From Aquabacterium soli (GTDB lineage: Bacteria > Pseudomonadota > Gammaproteobacteria > Burkholderiales > Burkholderiaceae_C), in assembly GCF_003933735.1 (NCBI RefSeq), contig NZ_RSED01000015.1:74535-113366 (forward strand): a DNA stretch of 38,832 nt, in the 5' to 3' direction. The notes under the pieces were generated by a model. The model was not told the origin of the DNA. It ran no database searches and saw nothing but the letters and a program-made list of their open reading frames with translations. Of the stretch, positions 17,332-25,088 are shown piece by piece. Both the position numbers and the translations under genes were made by a program. The first letter of the stretch is position 1, and each line of letters starts with the position of its first letter.

Positions 17332-17391
17332 ATGTCGCTGAACCAACGTCCTTTCTCGCTACTACCCTTGGGAGTGCCCCGGGCGCGTTGA
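17332..17391 (+). CDS. leuL: leuA leader peptide (attenuator uORF, 19 residues)
   Basis: The open frame reads MSLNQRPFSLLPLGVPRAR and then stops. It holds four leucines in 19 residues, two of them as tandem CTA codons (17359-17364), the rarest leucine codon in this high-GC DNA, and then TTG. A terminator follows 35 bases after the stop, and leuA starts 155 bases downstream. In known leucine attenuators, a ribosome stalled at the Leu codons lets an antiterminator form. Here the last codons (CGGGCGCGT, 17380-17388) can pair with the 5' arm of the terminator (ACGGCCCG, 17426-17433) with one bulged G. A ribosome at the stop would cover that segment. The ATG is at or next to the predicted transcription start. 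The gene is too short for normal gene callers. Confidence 0.8.
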   Translation: MSLNQRPFSLLPLGVPRAR

Positions 17392-17425
17392 TCGCTGACG
17401 TCTGTACATCAGTACCCCTTGCATC

Positions 17426-17458
17426 ACGGCCCGCCAAGCGCTTCTTGCGGGCCGTTTT
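17426..17458 (+). terminator. leuA attenuator (intrinsic terminator)
   Basis: ACGGCCCGC and GCGGGCCGT form a perfect nine-pair stem with a 12-base loop, followed by TTTTGTTT. It lies between the leader peptide and leuA. Its 5' arm can instead pair with the 3' end of the leader peptide gene. This is the architecture of a transcription attenuator. Confidence 0.85.
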
Positions 17459-17545
17459 GTTTGGCGAGGTGATTCCACAAGCCAGGTTCTGACAGCCCCA
17501 AGGCGCCGACCAGTCGCTTGAACCCTTGCCCCCGCGGAGACCACC

Positions 17546-19087
17546 ATGACCGACAAGCTCATCATTTTCGACACCACCTTGCGCGATGGCGAACAGTCGC
17601 CCGGCGCGTCCATGACCCGTGAAGAGAAGCTGCGCATCGCCCGACAGCTCGAGCGGCTGAAGGTGGATGTGATCGAAGCCGGTTTTGCGGCCTCGTCCAA
17701 TGGTGATTTCGAGGCCGTCAAGGCCATCGCCGACACCATCAAGGATTCGACGATCTGCTCGCTGGCCCGCGCCAACGACCGCGACATCGGCCGCGCGGCA
17801 GAAGCCCTCAAGGGCGCGAACGCCTGGCGCATCCACACCTTCATCGCCACCAGTGCGCTGCACATGGAGAAGAAGCTGCGCATGACGCCCGAGCAGGTGC
17901 TCGAGCAGGCCAAACAGTCGGTGCGCTTTGCCCGCAACCTGACCAGCGATGTCGAGTTTTCGCCCGAAGACGGCTACCGCTCGGACGTGGATTACCTCTG
18001 CCGCGTGCTTGAAGCGGTGATCGCCGAGGGGGCCACCACGATCAACGTGCCCGACACCGTGGGCTATGCCATCCCCGAGCTGTACGGCAATTTCATCCGT
18101 ACCCTGCGTGAGCGCATCCCCAACTCCGACAAGGCGGTCTGGTCGGTGCATTGCCACAACGACCTGGGCATGGCCGTGGCCAACTCGCTGGCTGGTGTCA
18201 AGATCGGCGGCGCCCGCCAGGTGGAGTGCACCATCAACGGCCTGGGCGAGCGTGCCGGCAACACCTCGCTCGAAGAGGTCGTGATGGCCGTGCGCACGCG
18301 CCGTGATCATTTCAACCTGGAAACGCGCATCGATGCCAGCCAGATCGTGCCGGCCTCGCGCCTGGTCTCGCAGACCACCGGTTTCGTGGTGCAGCCCAAC
18401 AAGGCCGTGGTGGGCGCCAACGCCTTTGCGCACGCCTCGGGCATCCACCAGGATGGCGTGCTCAAGGCCCGTGACACCTACGAGATCATGCGCGCCGAAG
18501 ACGTGGGCTGGGCGGCCAACAAGATCGTGCTGGGCAAGCTGTCGGGCCGCAATGCCTTCAAGCAGCGCCTCCAGGAACTCGGCATTGACCTGGATTCCGA
18601 GGCGATCGTGAACACGGCGTTTGCGCGCTTCAAGGAGCTGGCCGACCGCAAGAGCGAGATCTTCGACGAGGACATCATCGCCCTGGTGGGCGACGAGAGC
18701 GTCACGCCGGAGCAGGAGCACTACCGCCTCGTCTCTTTGTCGCAGCGTTCCGAGACCGGTGAGCGGCCGCACGCCCACGTGGTGTTCGCCGCCGGCGCTG
18801 AAGAGCACCGTGCGGACAGCGACGGCAATGGTCCGGTAGACGCCTCCTTGAAGGCCATTGAGACTGTTGTGAAAAGTGGCGCGGAAATGCTGCTCTACTC
18901 GGTCAATGCGATCACGTCCGGAAGTACAGAATCGCAGGGTGAAGTGACCGTGCGTCTCCAACATGGCGGACGTGTGGTCAATGGCGTTGGAGCGGATCCG
19001 GATATTGTCGTGGCGTCAGCCAAAGCCTATCTTGCAGCGTTGAACAAGCTGCACAGCAAGGCGGAACGGGTGGCGGCACAGGGATAA
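17546..19087 (+). CDS. leuA: 2-isopropylmalate synthase
   Basis: This 513-residue enzyme condenses acetyl-CoA and 2-oxoisovalerate, the committed step of leucine synthesis. The family signature [16 protein letters not shown] begins at residue 8. Metal and substrate blocks include [25 protein letters not shown] and the HASGIHQDG motif, and a C-terminal LeuA regulatory domain (about 400-513) binds leucine for feedback inhibition. GGAG sits at good distance before ATG 17546. Expression should also be controlled by the leader peptide and terminator at 17332-17458. Length and motifs are normal for the long bacterial form. Confidence 0.97.
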   Translation: MTDKLIIFDTTLRDGEQSPGASMTREEKLRIARQLERLKVDVIEAGFAASSNGDFEAVKAIADTIKDSTICSLARANDRDIGRAAEALKGANAWRIHTFIATSALHMEKKLRMTPEQVLEQAKQSVRFARNLTSDVEFSPEDGYRSDVDYLCRVLEAVIAEGATTINVPDTVGYAIPELYGNFIRTLRERIPNSDKAVWSVHCHNDLGMAVANSLAGVKIGGARQVECTINGLGERAGNTSLEEVVMAVRTRRDHFNLETRIDASQIVPASRLVSQTTGFVVQPNKAVVGANAFAHASGIHQDGVLKARDTYEIMRAEDVGWAANKIVLGKLSGRNAFKQRLQELGIDLDSEAIVNTAFARFKELADRKSEIFDEDIIALVGDESVTPEQEHYRLVSLSQRSETGERPHAHVVFAAGAEEHRADSDGNGPVDASLKAIETVVKSGAEMLLYSVNAITSGSTESQGEVTVRLQHGGRVVNGVGADPDIVVASAKAYLAALNKLHSKAERVAAQG

Positions 19088-19197
19088 CCCTTCGACGGGT
19101 GGGCTTTGTAACAGAGGCCACTTGATGAACGTGGCGTAAGTCTTTGATCTTGCGCGCGTTTTTCATTACACTTTGTACTACGTCGAAAGGGCAAGTC

Positions 19198-20427
19198 GTG
19201 GTGGATCAGAAGTTCAGACTGCGCATATTCATTTCCGCCTTGTTGTCGGTGGCTGCTTTGACTTGGATGCCCCAGGTTCAGGCCGCTTCCGGCAAGTCCA
19301 AGGAGCGCACTTCGCAATCGGCCTCGGCCAAGAAAGCGAAGACCAAGAAGGCTGCCACGCGCCAGGCCAAGGCCCCTCGCAAGAACGCCGAGCGTCTCAG
19401 CAAGAAGAAGTCTGACCGGGCCCGCGTGGCCAAGGTGGTGGCGCCATCGTCCCGCGAGGCGAGGGCCAGCGTGGTCCGCGCCATGGACCGCGACGACAAC
19501 CGTCTGCCTGCACGTGTGGTGCCGGTGTCCGTGGAGGCGCCCGCCAAGGCGCAGCGGCTGGGCCGCACCGTGATCGCCTCGACGGCGGCGTCTGCGTCCT
19601 CAGGTGCTTCCTTTGGCCAGATCTATGGTCTGCACCAGACGGTTGATCCGCTGGACCTGAAATCCAGCGTCGCCCTGGTGCTCGACCAGGAGACCAACGA
19701 GGTGCTGCTGTCCAAGAATTCAGAAGCCGTGTTGCCCATCGCATCGCTGACCAAGCTGATGACCGCGCTGGTCGTGGTCGAGGCCCGTCAGCCGATGGAC
19801 GACACCATCACGATCACCTCGGAAGACGTCGACACCGAGAAGTTCAGCAGCTCGCGCCTGGCTGTGGGCACCACGCTGTCGCGTGGGGATGCCCTGCATC
19901 TGGCGCTGATGTCGTCCGAGAACCGCGCGGCCCATGCCCTGGGGCGCCATTATCCGGGCGGTCTGCCTGCCTTTGTGCAGGCCATGAATGCCAAGGCCCG
20001 GTTGCTGGGCATGCACGACACGCACTATGTCGAGCCCACGGGCCTGAGCAGCCAGAACCAGTCCAGTGCCAGGGATCTGGCCAGTCTGGTGAAGTCGGCT
20101 TATCAGCAGCCCACCATCCGTGAACTGTCGACATCGACCGACTATGCCGTGCAGGTGGGGGCGCGCCATCTGCAGTTCCGCACCACCAACAGCCTGGTGC
20201 GCAACCCTTCTTGGGACATCGGTCTGCAGAAGACTGGCTACATCGTCGAAGCCGGGCGCTGTCTGGTCATGCAGGCGCGCATGGCAGGTCGCAAGCTGAT
20301 CATGGTGTTCCTGGATTCCACAGGCAAGTATTCCCGCCAAGGCGATGCCGAACGTGTGCGCAAGTGGCTCGAAGCCGCGCCGCGTCATGTGGATTCGGTG
20401 AACCTCAAGCTGGACCCGACTTCTTGA
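19198..20427 (+). CDS. pbpG: D-alanyl-D-alanine endopeptidase (PBP7/8-like, peptidase S11)
   Basis: This protein of about 409 residues has a signal peptide (FISALLSVAALTWMPQVQA) and a Lys/Ala/Arg-rich, low-complexity linker of about 110 residues. The S11 catalytic domain follows with SLTK (S183-K186), SSEN and QKTGYIVEAG, the SxxK, SxN and KTG motifs of penicillin-binding proteins. PBP7/8-type enzymes cut peptide cross-links in peptidoglycan. The start is most likely GTG 19198 with AAAGGG six bases before it; GTG 19201 is also possible and a TTG at 19144 is not supported. The long basic linker is longer than in E. coli PbpG and may bind the wall or cell surface polymers. Confidence 0.88.
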   Translation: MVDQKFRLRIFISALLSVAALTWMPQVQAASGKSKERTSQSASAKKAKTKKAATRQAKAPRKNAERLSKKKSDRARVAKVVAPSSREARASVVRAMDRDDNRLPARVVPVSVEAPAKAQRLGRTVIASTAASASSGASFGQIYGLHQTVDPLDLKSSVALVLDQETNEVLLSKNSEAVLPIASLTKLMTALVVVEARQPMDDTITITSEDVDTEKFSSSRLAVGTTLSRGDALHLALMSSENRAAHALGRHYPGGLPAFVQAMNAKARLLGMHDTHYVEPTGLSSQNQSSARDLASLVKSAYQQPTIRELSTSTDYAVQVGARHLQFRTTNSLVRNPSWDIGLQKTGYIVEAGRCLVMQARMAGRKLIMVFLDSTGKYSRQGDAERVRKWLEAAPRHVDSVNLKLDPTS

Positions 20428-20457
20428 TGCCTGGGCGCTTGGCGCCCGTCCTTCATG

Positions 20458-20483
20458 AAAACGCCCCTTGACCGGGGCGTTTT
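20458..20483 (+). terminator. Intrinsic terminator after the endopeptidase gene
   Basis: AAAACGCCCC and GGGGCGTTTT form a perfect ten-pair stem with a six-base loop, ending in TTTT. A second small hairpin (GGGCGC/GCGCCC) lies 18 bases upstream. Confidence 0.85.
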
Positions 20484-20583
20484 GCATTTCCGTGTGCCTG
20501 GCTTGATGGGCGTGCGGGACGCGGTGGTGCTGCGGCCTTCCATTCATCTGCAGCGCTGTCGGCTCAACACCCTGCAAACGCTG

Positions 20584-20605
20584 AAAAGGCGCCCTGGGGC
20601 GCCTT
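20584..20605 (-). terminator. Intrinsic terminator of the IclR gene
   Basis: AAGGCGCC, CTGG and GGCGCCTT form a perfect eight-pair hairpin. Read on the minus strand it is followed by TTTTC. It lies 27 bases beyond the stop of the IclR gene. Confidence 0.75.
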
Positions 20606-20631
20606 CGCATCATGGAGATGGCCTGCTGACT

Positions 20632-21384
20632 TCAGGCCGTGGCGCTGGCGTCACCGACGGTCCATCCCAGCTGCGTCGAAATGCGCTCGCTGGCTTCTCG
20701 AACGGCCTGGGACAGTTCCGGATTGGGCGGCGCACTGATCGCCAGCGCTCCGACCACCAAACCGGCGTCGTTGTACAGCGGTGCCGCCGTGCATGATTGC
20801 CCAACGAGACTTTCATCAGGGCCAACCAGCACGCCGTTCTGCCGCAACTGTTGGACATCCAGCGACACCGCTTCGGGGCGCTGCCCGCTTTGCTGGCACA
20901 GGTGGTGGATCTGCGCGGCGGAGTCCTTGCTCAGCATGCTGCGCCCGACCACGCTCTCGGTCAGTCCGCTGCGCTGGGTGCTGACGCGTTGCAGCTGGAT
21001 GCCGTGGCGCTCCTGCGCCGTGCGGGTCAGCAACACGGCCTCGTGGTCCTGCCGTGCGTAAAGGCTGATTGGCAGGCCCAACTGCCGGTGCAGGTCCTGC
21101 ATCGGCTTGGCGGCTTCTTCGCGCAAATCCAGGCGCGTGCGCACCAGGTTGCCCAGTTCAAGCAAACGCAGCCCCAGGCGGTAGCTGCCGGGCCCGGCGC
21201 GTTCCACGTAACGACCGACCGCCAGATCGTTGAGGATGCGGTGGGCGGTTGACGGGTGCAGCCCGGTCTGGGCGCTGATGTACTTGAGCGAGACGGCCTC
21301 CTGGCCTTGCGCCAGCGTGTCCAGCAGCGCGAACATCCGGCTCATGACCTGGATAGACGTAGGTGGCGACTTGGGATCGTTCAT
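20632..21384 (-). CDS. IclR-family transcriptional regulator
   Basis: This 250-residue regulator has an N-terminal winged helix (VSLKYISAQTGLHPSTAHRILNDL) and a C-terminal GAF-like effector domain (QSCTAAPLYNDAGLVVGALAISAP). IclR proteins bind small organic acids or aromatics and control catabolic or efflux genes. ATG 21384 is chosen because GGAGGG sits directly before it at seven bases; longer in-frame starts (to 21534) have no such site. It is divergent from the TIGR03790-like gene, with a 170-base gap holding a dyad at 21403-21424. The effector is unknown. Confidence 0.92.
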   Translation of the reverse strand: MNDPKSPPTSIQVMSRMFALLDTLAQGQEAVSLKYISAQTGLHPSTAHRILNDLAVGRYVERAGPGSYRLGLRLLELGNLVRTRLDLREEAAKPMQDLHRQLGLPISLYARQDHEAVLLTRTAQERHGIQLQRVSTQRSGLTESVVGRSMLSKDSAAQIHHLCQQSGQRPEAVSLDVQQLRQNGVLVGPDESLVGQSCTAAPLYNDAGLVVGALAISAPPNPELSQAVREASERISTQLGWTVGDASATA

Positions 21385-21402
21385 CGGGTTTCCCTCCATG
21401 AC

Positions 21403-21424
21403 ATCCCATTTTGAGAGGTGGGAT
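21403..21424. promoter_or_regulatory. Dyad in front of the IclR gene (possible autoregulatory site)
   Basis: ATCCCA and TGGGAT are separated by ten bases, 18 bases upstream of the IclR start. The position fits an autoregulation site. Nothing else in the sequence supports the assignment. Confidence 0.3.
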
Positions 21425-21554
21425 CCCGATTCAATCAGCGGAATAATCCTCGACTGGGGGTGGATTTGTGATTCCTGCACGGAACTGGGGCCTACATCAT
21501 GGCCATATCCGGTCAGTAGGAACCCCTTGGCCAAGAATGACTCCCTCTTGCACC

Positions 21555-22856
21555 ATGCCTCAACGCGTCATTGAACATCTGCCTCATTCATCCGCTTTTG
21601 TTTCCGCCCGTCAGGCCCTGAGACGATGCCTGCCAGGATGCGTTGCTGCTGTACTGGCCGTCGTCCTGTTCGCGCCTGGATCTATGGCGTGGGCTGGCAA
21701 GGAAGACTTGCCGCTCTTGCCGACGGAGCCGACTTCAGCGGGACGGGCCTCGGTCCCGTCGGGTGTTCCCTCGGCCGCCTCCAAGGCGGCACCGGCCTCG
21801 GCTGCTGTCCCGGCTGCCTCAGTGCCCAGCATCGTGGTTCAGCGCTGGTTCAGCGTTCCTCGGGTGGTCGGGCATCTGGAGCCTCGCGATCTTGGCTTGG
21901 TGATCAACATCGACGACCCCTATTCCGTGCAAGTGGGTGAGTACTACGCGAAGGCGCGGGGCTTGACAGAACCCCAGATTCTGCGGGTCAGGCTGCCCAT
22001 CAAGTCGGCGCTCACGCGAGACGAGTTCACCGAGCTGTCCAAGCAGGTCAACGACTTTTATGGTGACCGGGTGCAGGCATTGGCCCTGGCATGGCGGCTG
22101 CCGTATGCCGTGGATTGCAACTCCATCACCGGAGCACTCACCATGGGTTTTGATGCGCAGTTGTGCGCCAAGACCTGTGCTGCGTCAAAGCCGTCGCGCT
22201 ACTTCGGCTCTGCTTCCACGCGGCCCTACAAAGATTACGGCATGCGGCTGAGCATGCTGCTGGCGGCCCCCAGCTTCAATTCGGCCAAGGCCATGATCGA
22301 CCGCGGCGTCAAGTCCGACGGGACGCTGGGCCTGCGGGGCGCGTTGCCGGCCAATGTGCACATGGTGAGCACCTCCGACAGTGTGCGCAGCGTGCGCCAG
22401 TACCTGTTCCCTCCTCCCGGGCCGGTGCCCCAGTTCGGACTCAACATCCACCTGGACAAGACCGATGCGCTGAAGAACTCGCCCCGCGTGCTGATGTACC
22501 TCACCGGGCGTGCGCAAGTTGAATATGTCGACACGGTCGATTTCCTGCCAGGAGCCCTGGCTGATCACTTGACCTCTTTCGGGGGGATTCTGGACAAGCC
22601 GCACGGGCAGATGACCGTGCTCTCCTGGATCGACGCGGGTGCCACAGCGTCTTACGGCACGACCAGCGAGCCCTGCGCCCACCTGCAGAAGTTTCCCCAT
22701 CCGCAGGCCCTGCTGCTGTTCTACGCGCAAGGCGGCACCGCGCTGGAGAGCTACTGGAAGAGCGTGGCTTGGCCTCAGCAAGGACTCTTCGTCGGCGAGC
22801 CGCTGGCCGCGCCGTTCGATCGTTCCTCGTCGGAGCAGACCTCAGCTTCGCGCTGA
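21555..22856 (+). CDS. TIGR03790-like secreted protein of unknown function
   Basis: This 433-residue protein has a signal peptide (VAAVLAVVLFAPGSMAWA) and a Ser/Ala/Pro-rich linker of about 50 residues. The domain begins RDLGLVINIDDPYSVQVGEYYAKARGL and ends SWIDAGATASYGTTSEPC and WPQQGLFVGEPLAAPF. These blocks match what I recall of the uncharacterised TIGR03790 family. No catalytic motif is obvious, though two conserved cysteines (CAKTC) follow a TMGFDAQL stretch. It is divergent from an IclR regulator, which may control it. ATG 21555 begins the signal peptide; 21537 is another option. The convergent gene on the other strand ends 40 bases beyond. Confidence 0.7.
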   Translation: MPQRVIEHLPHSSAFVSARQALRRCLPGCVAAVLAVVLFAPGSMAWAGKEDLPLLPTEPTSAGRASVPSGVPSAASKAAPASAAVPAASVPSIVVQRWFSVPRVVGHLEPRDLGLVINIDDPYSVQVGEYYAKARGLTEPQILRVRLPIKSALTRDEFTELSKQVNDFYGDRVQALALAWRLPYAVDCNSITGALTMGFDAQLCAKTCAASKPSRYFGSASTRPYKDYGMRLSMLLAAPSFNSAKAMIDRGVKSDGTLGLRGALPANVHMVSTSDSVRSVRQYLFPPPGPVPQFGLNIHLDKTDALKNSPRVLMYLTGRAQVEYVDTVDFLPGALADHLTSFGGILDKPHGQMTVLSWIDAGATASYGTTSEPCAHLQKFPHPQALLLFYAQGGTALESYWKSVAWPQQGLFVGEPLAAPFDRSSSEQTSASR

Positions 22857-22896
22857 TCCCGCTCGCCGCACTCCTCAACGGTCCGGCATCGCTCGA

Positions 22897-23745
22897 TCAG
22901 GCGGCCCAACGCTCGCGCTGGGCTGTCCACAGCTTGCGCCAGGTGCCGACCACCAGTCGCTGCTGCAATACCGGATAACCGGCCCGAGCCAGATCGTCCA
23001 GCAACAGCAGGGCCAGGCGCAGCAGCACGGCCAGCGGCCGCCAGGCGCGACGCTCGGCGTGGGGCAGGGCGCGGGCCTCCATGCGGATGGCGGTGATTTC
23101 TTCGCGGGCCTGCTGAGCCCATGCGTCGAGCAGGCCACGGATCAGTTCGTCAGGCACGGCGCTCACTGGATTGAGCAGCTCATGCGCCCGCACACCGTGG
23201 CGCTGCAGCACATCGATCGGGATGTGCAGCCAGCCTTGCCGGGCATCCTGACCCAGCCGCGCCAGGATGTGGACGCGGCGCAAGGCGGTGCCGGCGCGTC
23301 GGGCCAGCGCATGGGTCGCCAGTTGCGCGGCGCCAGTCATCAGCACCGCCCCTTCGCATGCCGAGCCAGTGGTGGCCTTGATGTGCCTGAGCAACGTGGT
23401 TTCATCCATCCAGCGGGTTTGCTGGGTCAACACCTGCAGGCCCTCGATTTGTTGCAGCCACAGATCCAGCGGCGGCACCTTTGACGTGTCCAGGCGGTCA
23501 TCCGTCAGCAGCAGTTCGCGCAGCAAGGGGTGCTGGGGAGGCTGGCGGAAAGCATCCTGCACGGCCTGGGCCCACCAGGCCAGCTTGCGGTCCGCGATGG
23601 CGGGGTCGCTTACCTCGTAAGGGATGCGGCTGACCTCGTGCCACCACCGCACCCAGGCCTGCAGCCGCGGGCGGGCAGGTCCTGCGCTCAGCAGGGCCAG
23701 GTGCAGGCTGCTGCCAGGGCGGGGCACGGGAACTTCGGCGATCAT
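22897..23745 (-). CDS. Squalene/phytoene-synthase-fold protein lacking catalytic DxxxD motifs
   Basis: This protein of about 282 residues has the trans-isoprenyl-synthase fold pattern: IPYEVSDPAIADRKLAWWAQAV near the N-terminus and ILARLGQDARQGWLHIPIDVLQRHGV in the middle. True squalene/phytoene synthases have a first DxxxD before the WW segment; here the place reads HEVSR. The second motif keeps only one Asp (QDAR). The protein is thus probably not a prenyl synthase and resembles the NDUFAF6-like non-catalytic branch by inference. ATG 23745 is chosen over the TTG at 23763. It is divergent from an RND efflux operon, with the TetR-type operator between. Confidence 0.7.
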   Translation of the reverse strand: MIAEVPVPRPGSSLHLALLSAGPARPRLQAWVRWWHEVSRIPYEVSDPAIADRKLAWWAQAVQDAFRQPPQHPLLRELLLTDDRLDTSKVPPLDLWLQQIEGLQVLTQQTRWMDETTLLRHIKATTGSACEGAVLMTGAAQLATHALARRAGTALRRVHILARLGQDARQGWLHIPIDVLQRHGVRAHELLNPVSAVPDELIRGLLDAWAQQAREEITAIRMEARALPHAERRAWRPLAVLLRLALLLLDDLARAGYPVLQQRLVVGTWRKLWTAQRERWAA

Positions 23746-23801
23746 GAGCGGGCTTGCGGACAATGTGGGCGGCGAGGGCGCGTATTGTCGCCTTTCTCCA
23801 A

Positions 23802-23830
23802 TTGACAGCCGGCAACCCGGCTTCTACATT
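23802..23830 (+). promoter_or_regulatory. Sigma70 promoter of the RND efflux operon
   Basis: TTGACA (23802-23807), a 17-base spacer and TACATT (23825-23830) form a near-consensus promoter. Transcription would start near 23837, inside the operator. Confidence 0.8.
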
Positions 23831-23851
23831 ACTGACCGCTCGGTCAGTAAT
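23828..23851. promoter_or_regulatory. TetR-family-type operator overlapping the -10 of the RND efflux promoter
   Basis: ATTACTGACCG is followed by two bases and its exact reverse complement CGGTCAGTAAT. The 11-bp arms with a CT centre match the look of TetR/AcrR-family operators. It covers the end of the -10 and the transcription start, as expected for a repressor site. No TetR gene is in the window. Confidence 0.8.
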
Positions 23852-23895
23852 TGACGATGCGTTACGTTCCGCTCTCCCATCATTCGGCACCATCC

Positions 23896-25029
23896 ATGAT
23901 TCAGCGTTTCATGTTTTCCAGGCGGGCCCTGGCGTTCGGAGGCGTGGCCTCCCTGTTGGCCGTGCTGGCGGGTTGCCAGCCCGCCAAGACACCTGAATCG
24001 CCGGTGAGGGCCGTCCGCACGCTGGTGATCTCGGAGACGGGTGGGGCGCTGGACCGTGAGTTCTCAGGCGACATCCGTGCCCGAACGGAAACGAAGCTGT
24101 CCTTCCGCGTGCCCGGTAAGATCACTGCGCGTCAGGTGGAGTTGGGCCAGGCAGTGCGCCCGGGCCAGACCCTGGCGCAACTGGACGCCACCGACCTGCG
24201 CCTGAACCAGCAGTCGGCCCAGGCCGGCCTGGCCGCCGCCGAGGCCACCGCCGTGCAATCGGCCACCGACCTCAAGCGCTTCCAGGAGCTGCGCGCCCAG
24301 GGCTTCATCAGCGCCGCTGAACTCGATCGCCACCAGACCAACCACAAGAATGCCCAGGCGCAGCTGACGCAGGCCCGGGCGCAGGCCAATGTGCAGGGCA
24401 ACCAGGCTGGTTACGGCACGCTCACCGCCTCGGCGGCTGGCGTGATCACCTCGGTCGACGCAGAGCCGGGTCAGGTGGTTGCCGCAGGGCAGCCCGTGGT
24501 CACGCTGGCCCACGATGGCGCACGCGACGTGGTCTTCTCCGTTCCCGAGGACATGGGGCCGGCGGTGCGCCCCCTTGTCGGCAAGACCGGTGCGCTGAAG
24601 GTGCGCCGCTGGGGCAGCGAACAGTGGGTCCCGGCCACCATCCGCGAGATGGCCGCCGCCACCGACCCGACCACGCGCACCTTCCTGGTCAAGGCCGATG
24701 TGAACCGCCTGGAGGCCGCCCTGGGACAGACGGCCACCGTGGCACTGTCCGTGCCCTCGCGCCTGCAAGGCGGCGGCGTCCACCTGCCGCTCAATGCCCT
24801 GGTGGAGCAGGGCGGCCGTTCGGCCGTGTGGATCCTCGATCCCAAGGCGATGACGGTGTCGCGCCAGCCGGTGACCACGGCCGAGGTGAACGGCAACATC
24901 GTGCTGGTGGCCGCCGGCCTGCGTCCAGGCCAGGAGGTGGTGACGGCGGGCGTGCATGTGCTCACGCAAGGCCAGAAGGTGCGCCGCCTGCATGTGAGCG
25001 CGGCCGCTTCGGCCGCCAACTCCCAGTGA
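23896..25029 (+). CDS. RND efflux periplasmic adaptor (membrane fusion protein, lipoprotein)
   Basis: This protein of about 377 residues has a lipobox LAGC (Cys 27), so it is anchored in the inner membrane. Its order is HlyD/MFP: a barrel start (RVPGKITARQVELGQAVRPGQTLAQLDATDLRL), a coiled-coil hairpin, a second lipoyl half (YGTLTASAAGVITSVDAEPGQVV), and a C-terminal beta-domain and membrane-proximal part. It joins the inner-membrane pump to an outer-membrane channel; no channel gene is in the window. The start is chosen at ATG 23896 because it gives a short lipoprotein signal; ATG 23857 and 23911 are alternatives. The gene has its own operator and promoter just upstream and is 59 bases ahead of the pump. 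Confidence 0.9.
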   Translation: MIQRFMFSRRALAFGGVASLLAVLAGCQPAKTPESPVRAVRTLVISETGGALDREFSGDIRARTETKLSFRVPGKITARQVELGQAVRPGQTLAQLDATDLRLNQQSAQAGLAAAEATAVQSATDLKRFQELRAQGFISAAELDRHQTNHKNAQAQLTQARAQANVQGNQAGYGTLTASAAGVITSVDAEPGQVVAAGQPVVTLAHDGARDVVFSVPEDMGPAVRPLVGKTGALKVRRWGSEQWVPATIREMAAATDPTTRTFLVKADVNRLEAALGQTATVALSVPSRLQGGGVHLPLNALVEQGGRSAVWILDPKAMTVSRQPVTTAEVNGNIVLVAAGLRPGQEVVTAGVHVLTQGQKVRRLHVSAAASAANSQ

Positions 25030-25088
25030 CCGCCGTGATCAAGCCGGCCTGAGGCCCCTTCACACCCTGCCGACCCGACCGGACCCCG

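Noticed and set aside
17289..17492. A 67-codon plus-strand frame spanning the leuA leader
   Set aside because: It runs through the terminator in another frame and lacks a ribosome site. The 19-codon frame fits the attenuator logic much better.
17330..18964. A 544-residue minus-strand frame opposite leuA
   Set aside because: Antisense shadow of leuA with no family pattern. The same holds for the long antisense frames opposite the M16 peptidase, clpX and lon.
23745..23763. TTG start at 23763 for the prenyl-synthase-like protein
   Set aside because: It has no ribosome site and adds only six residues before an ATG.
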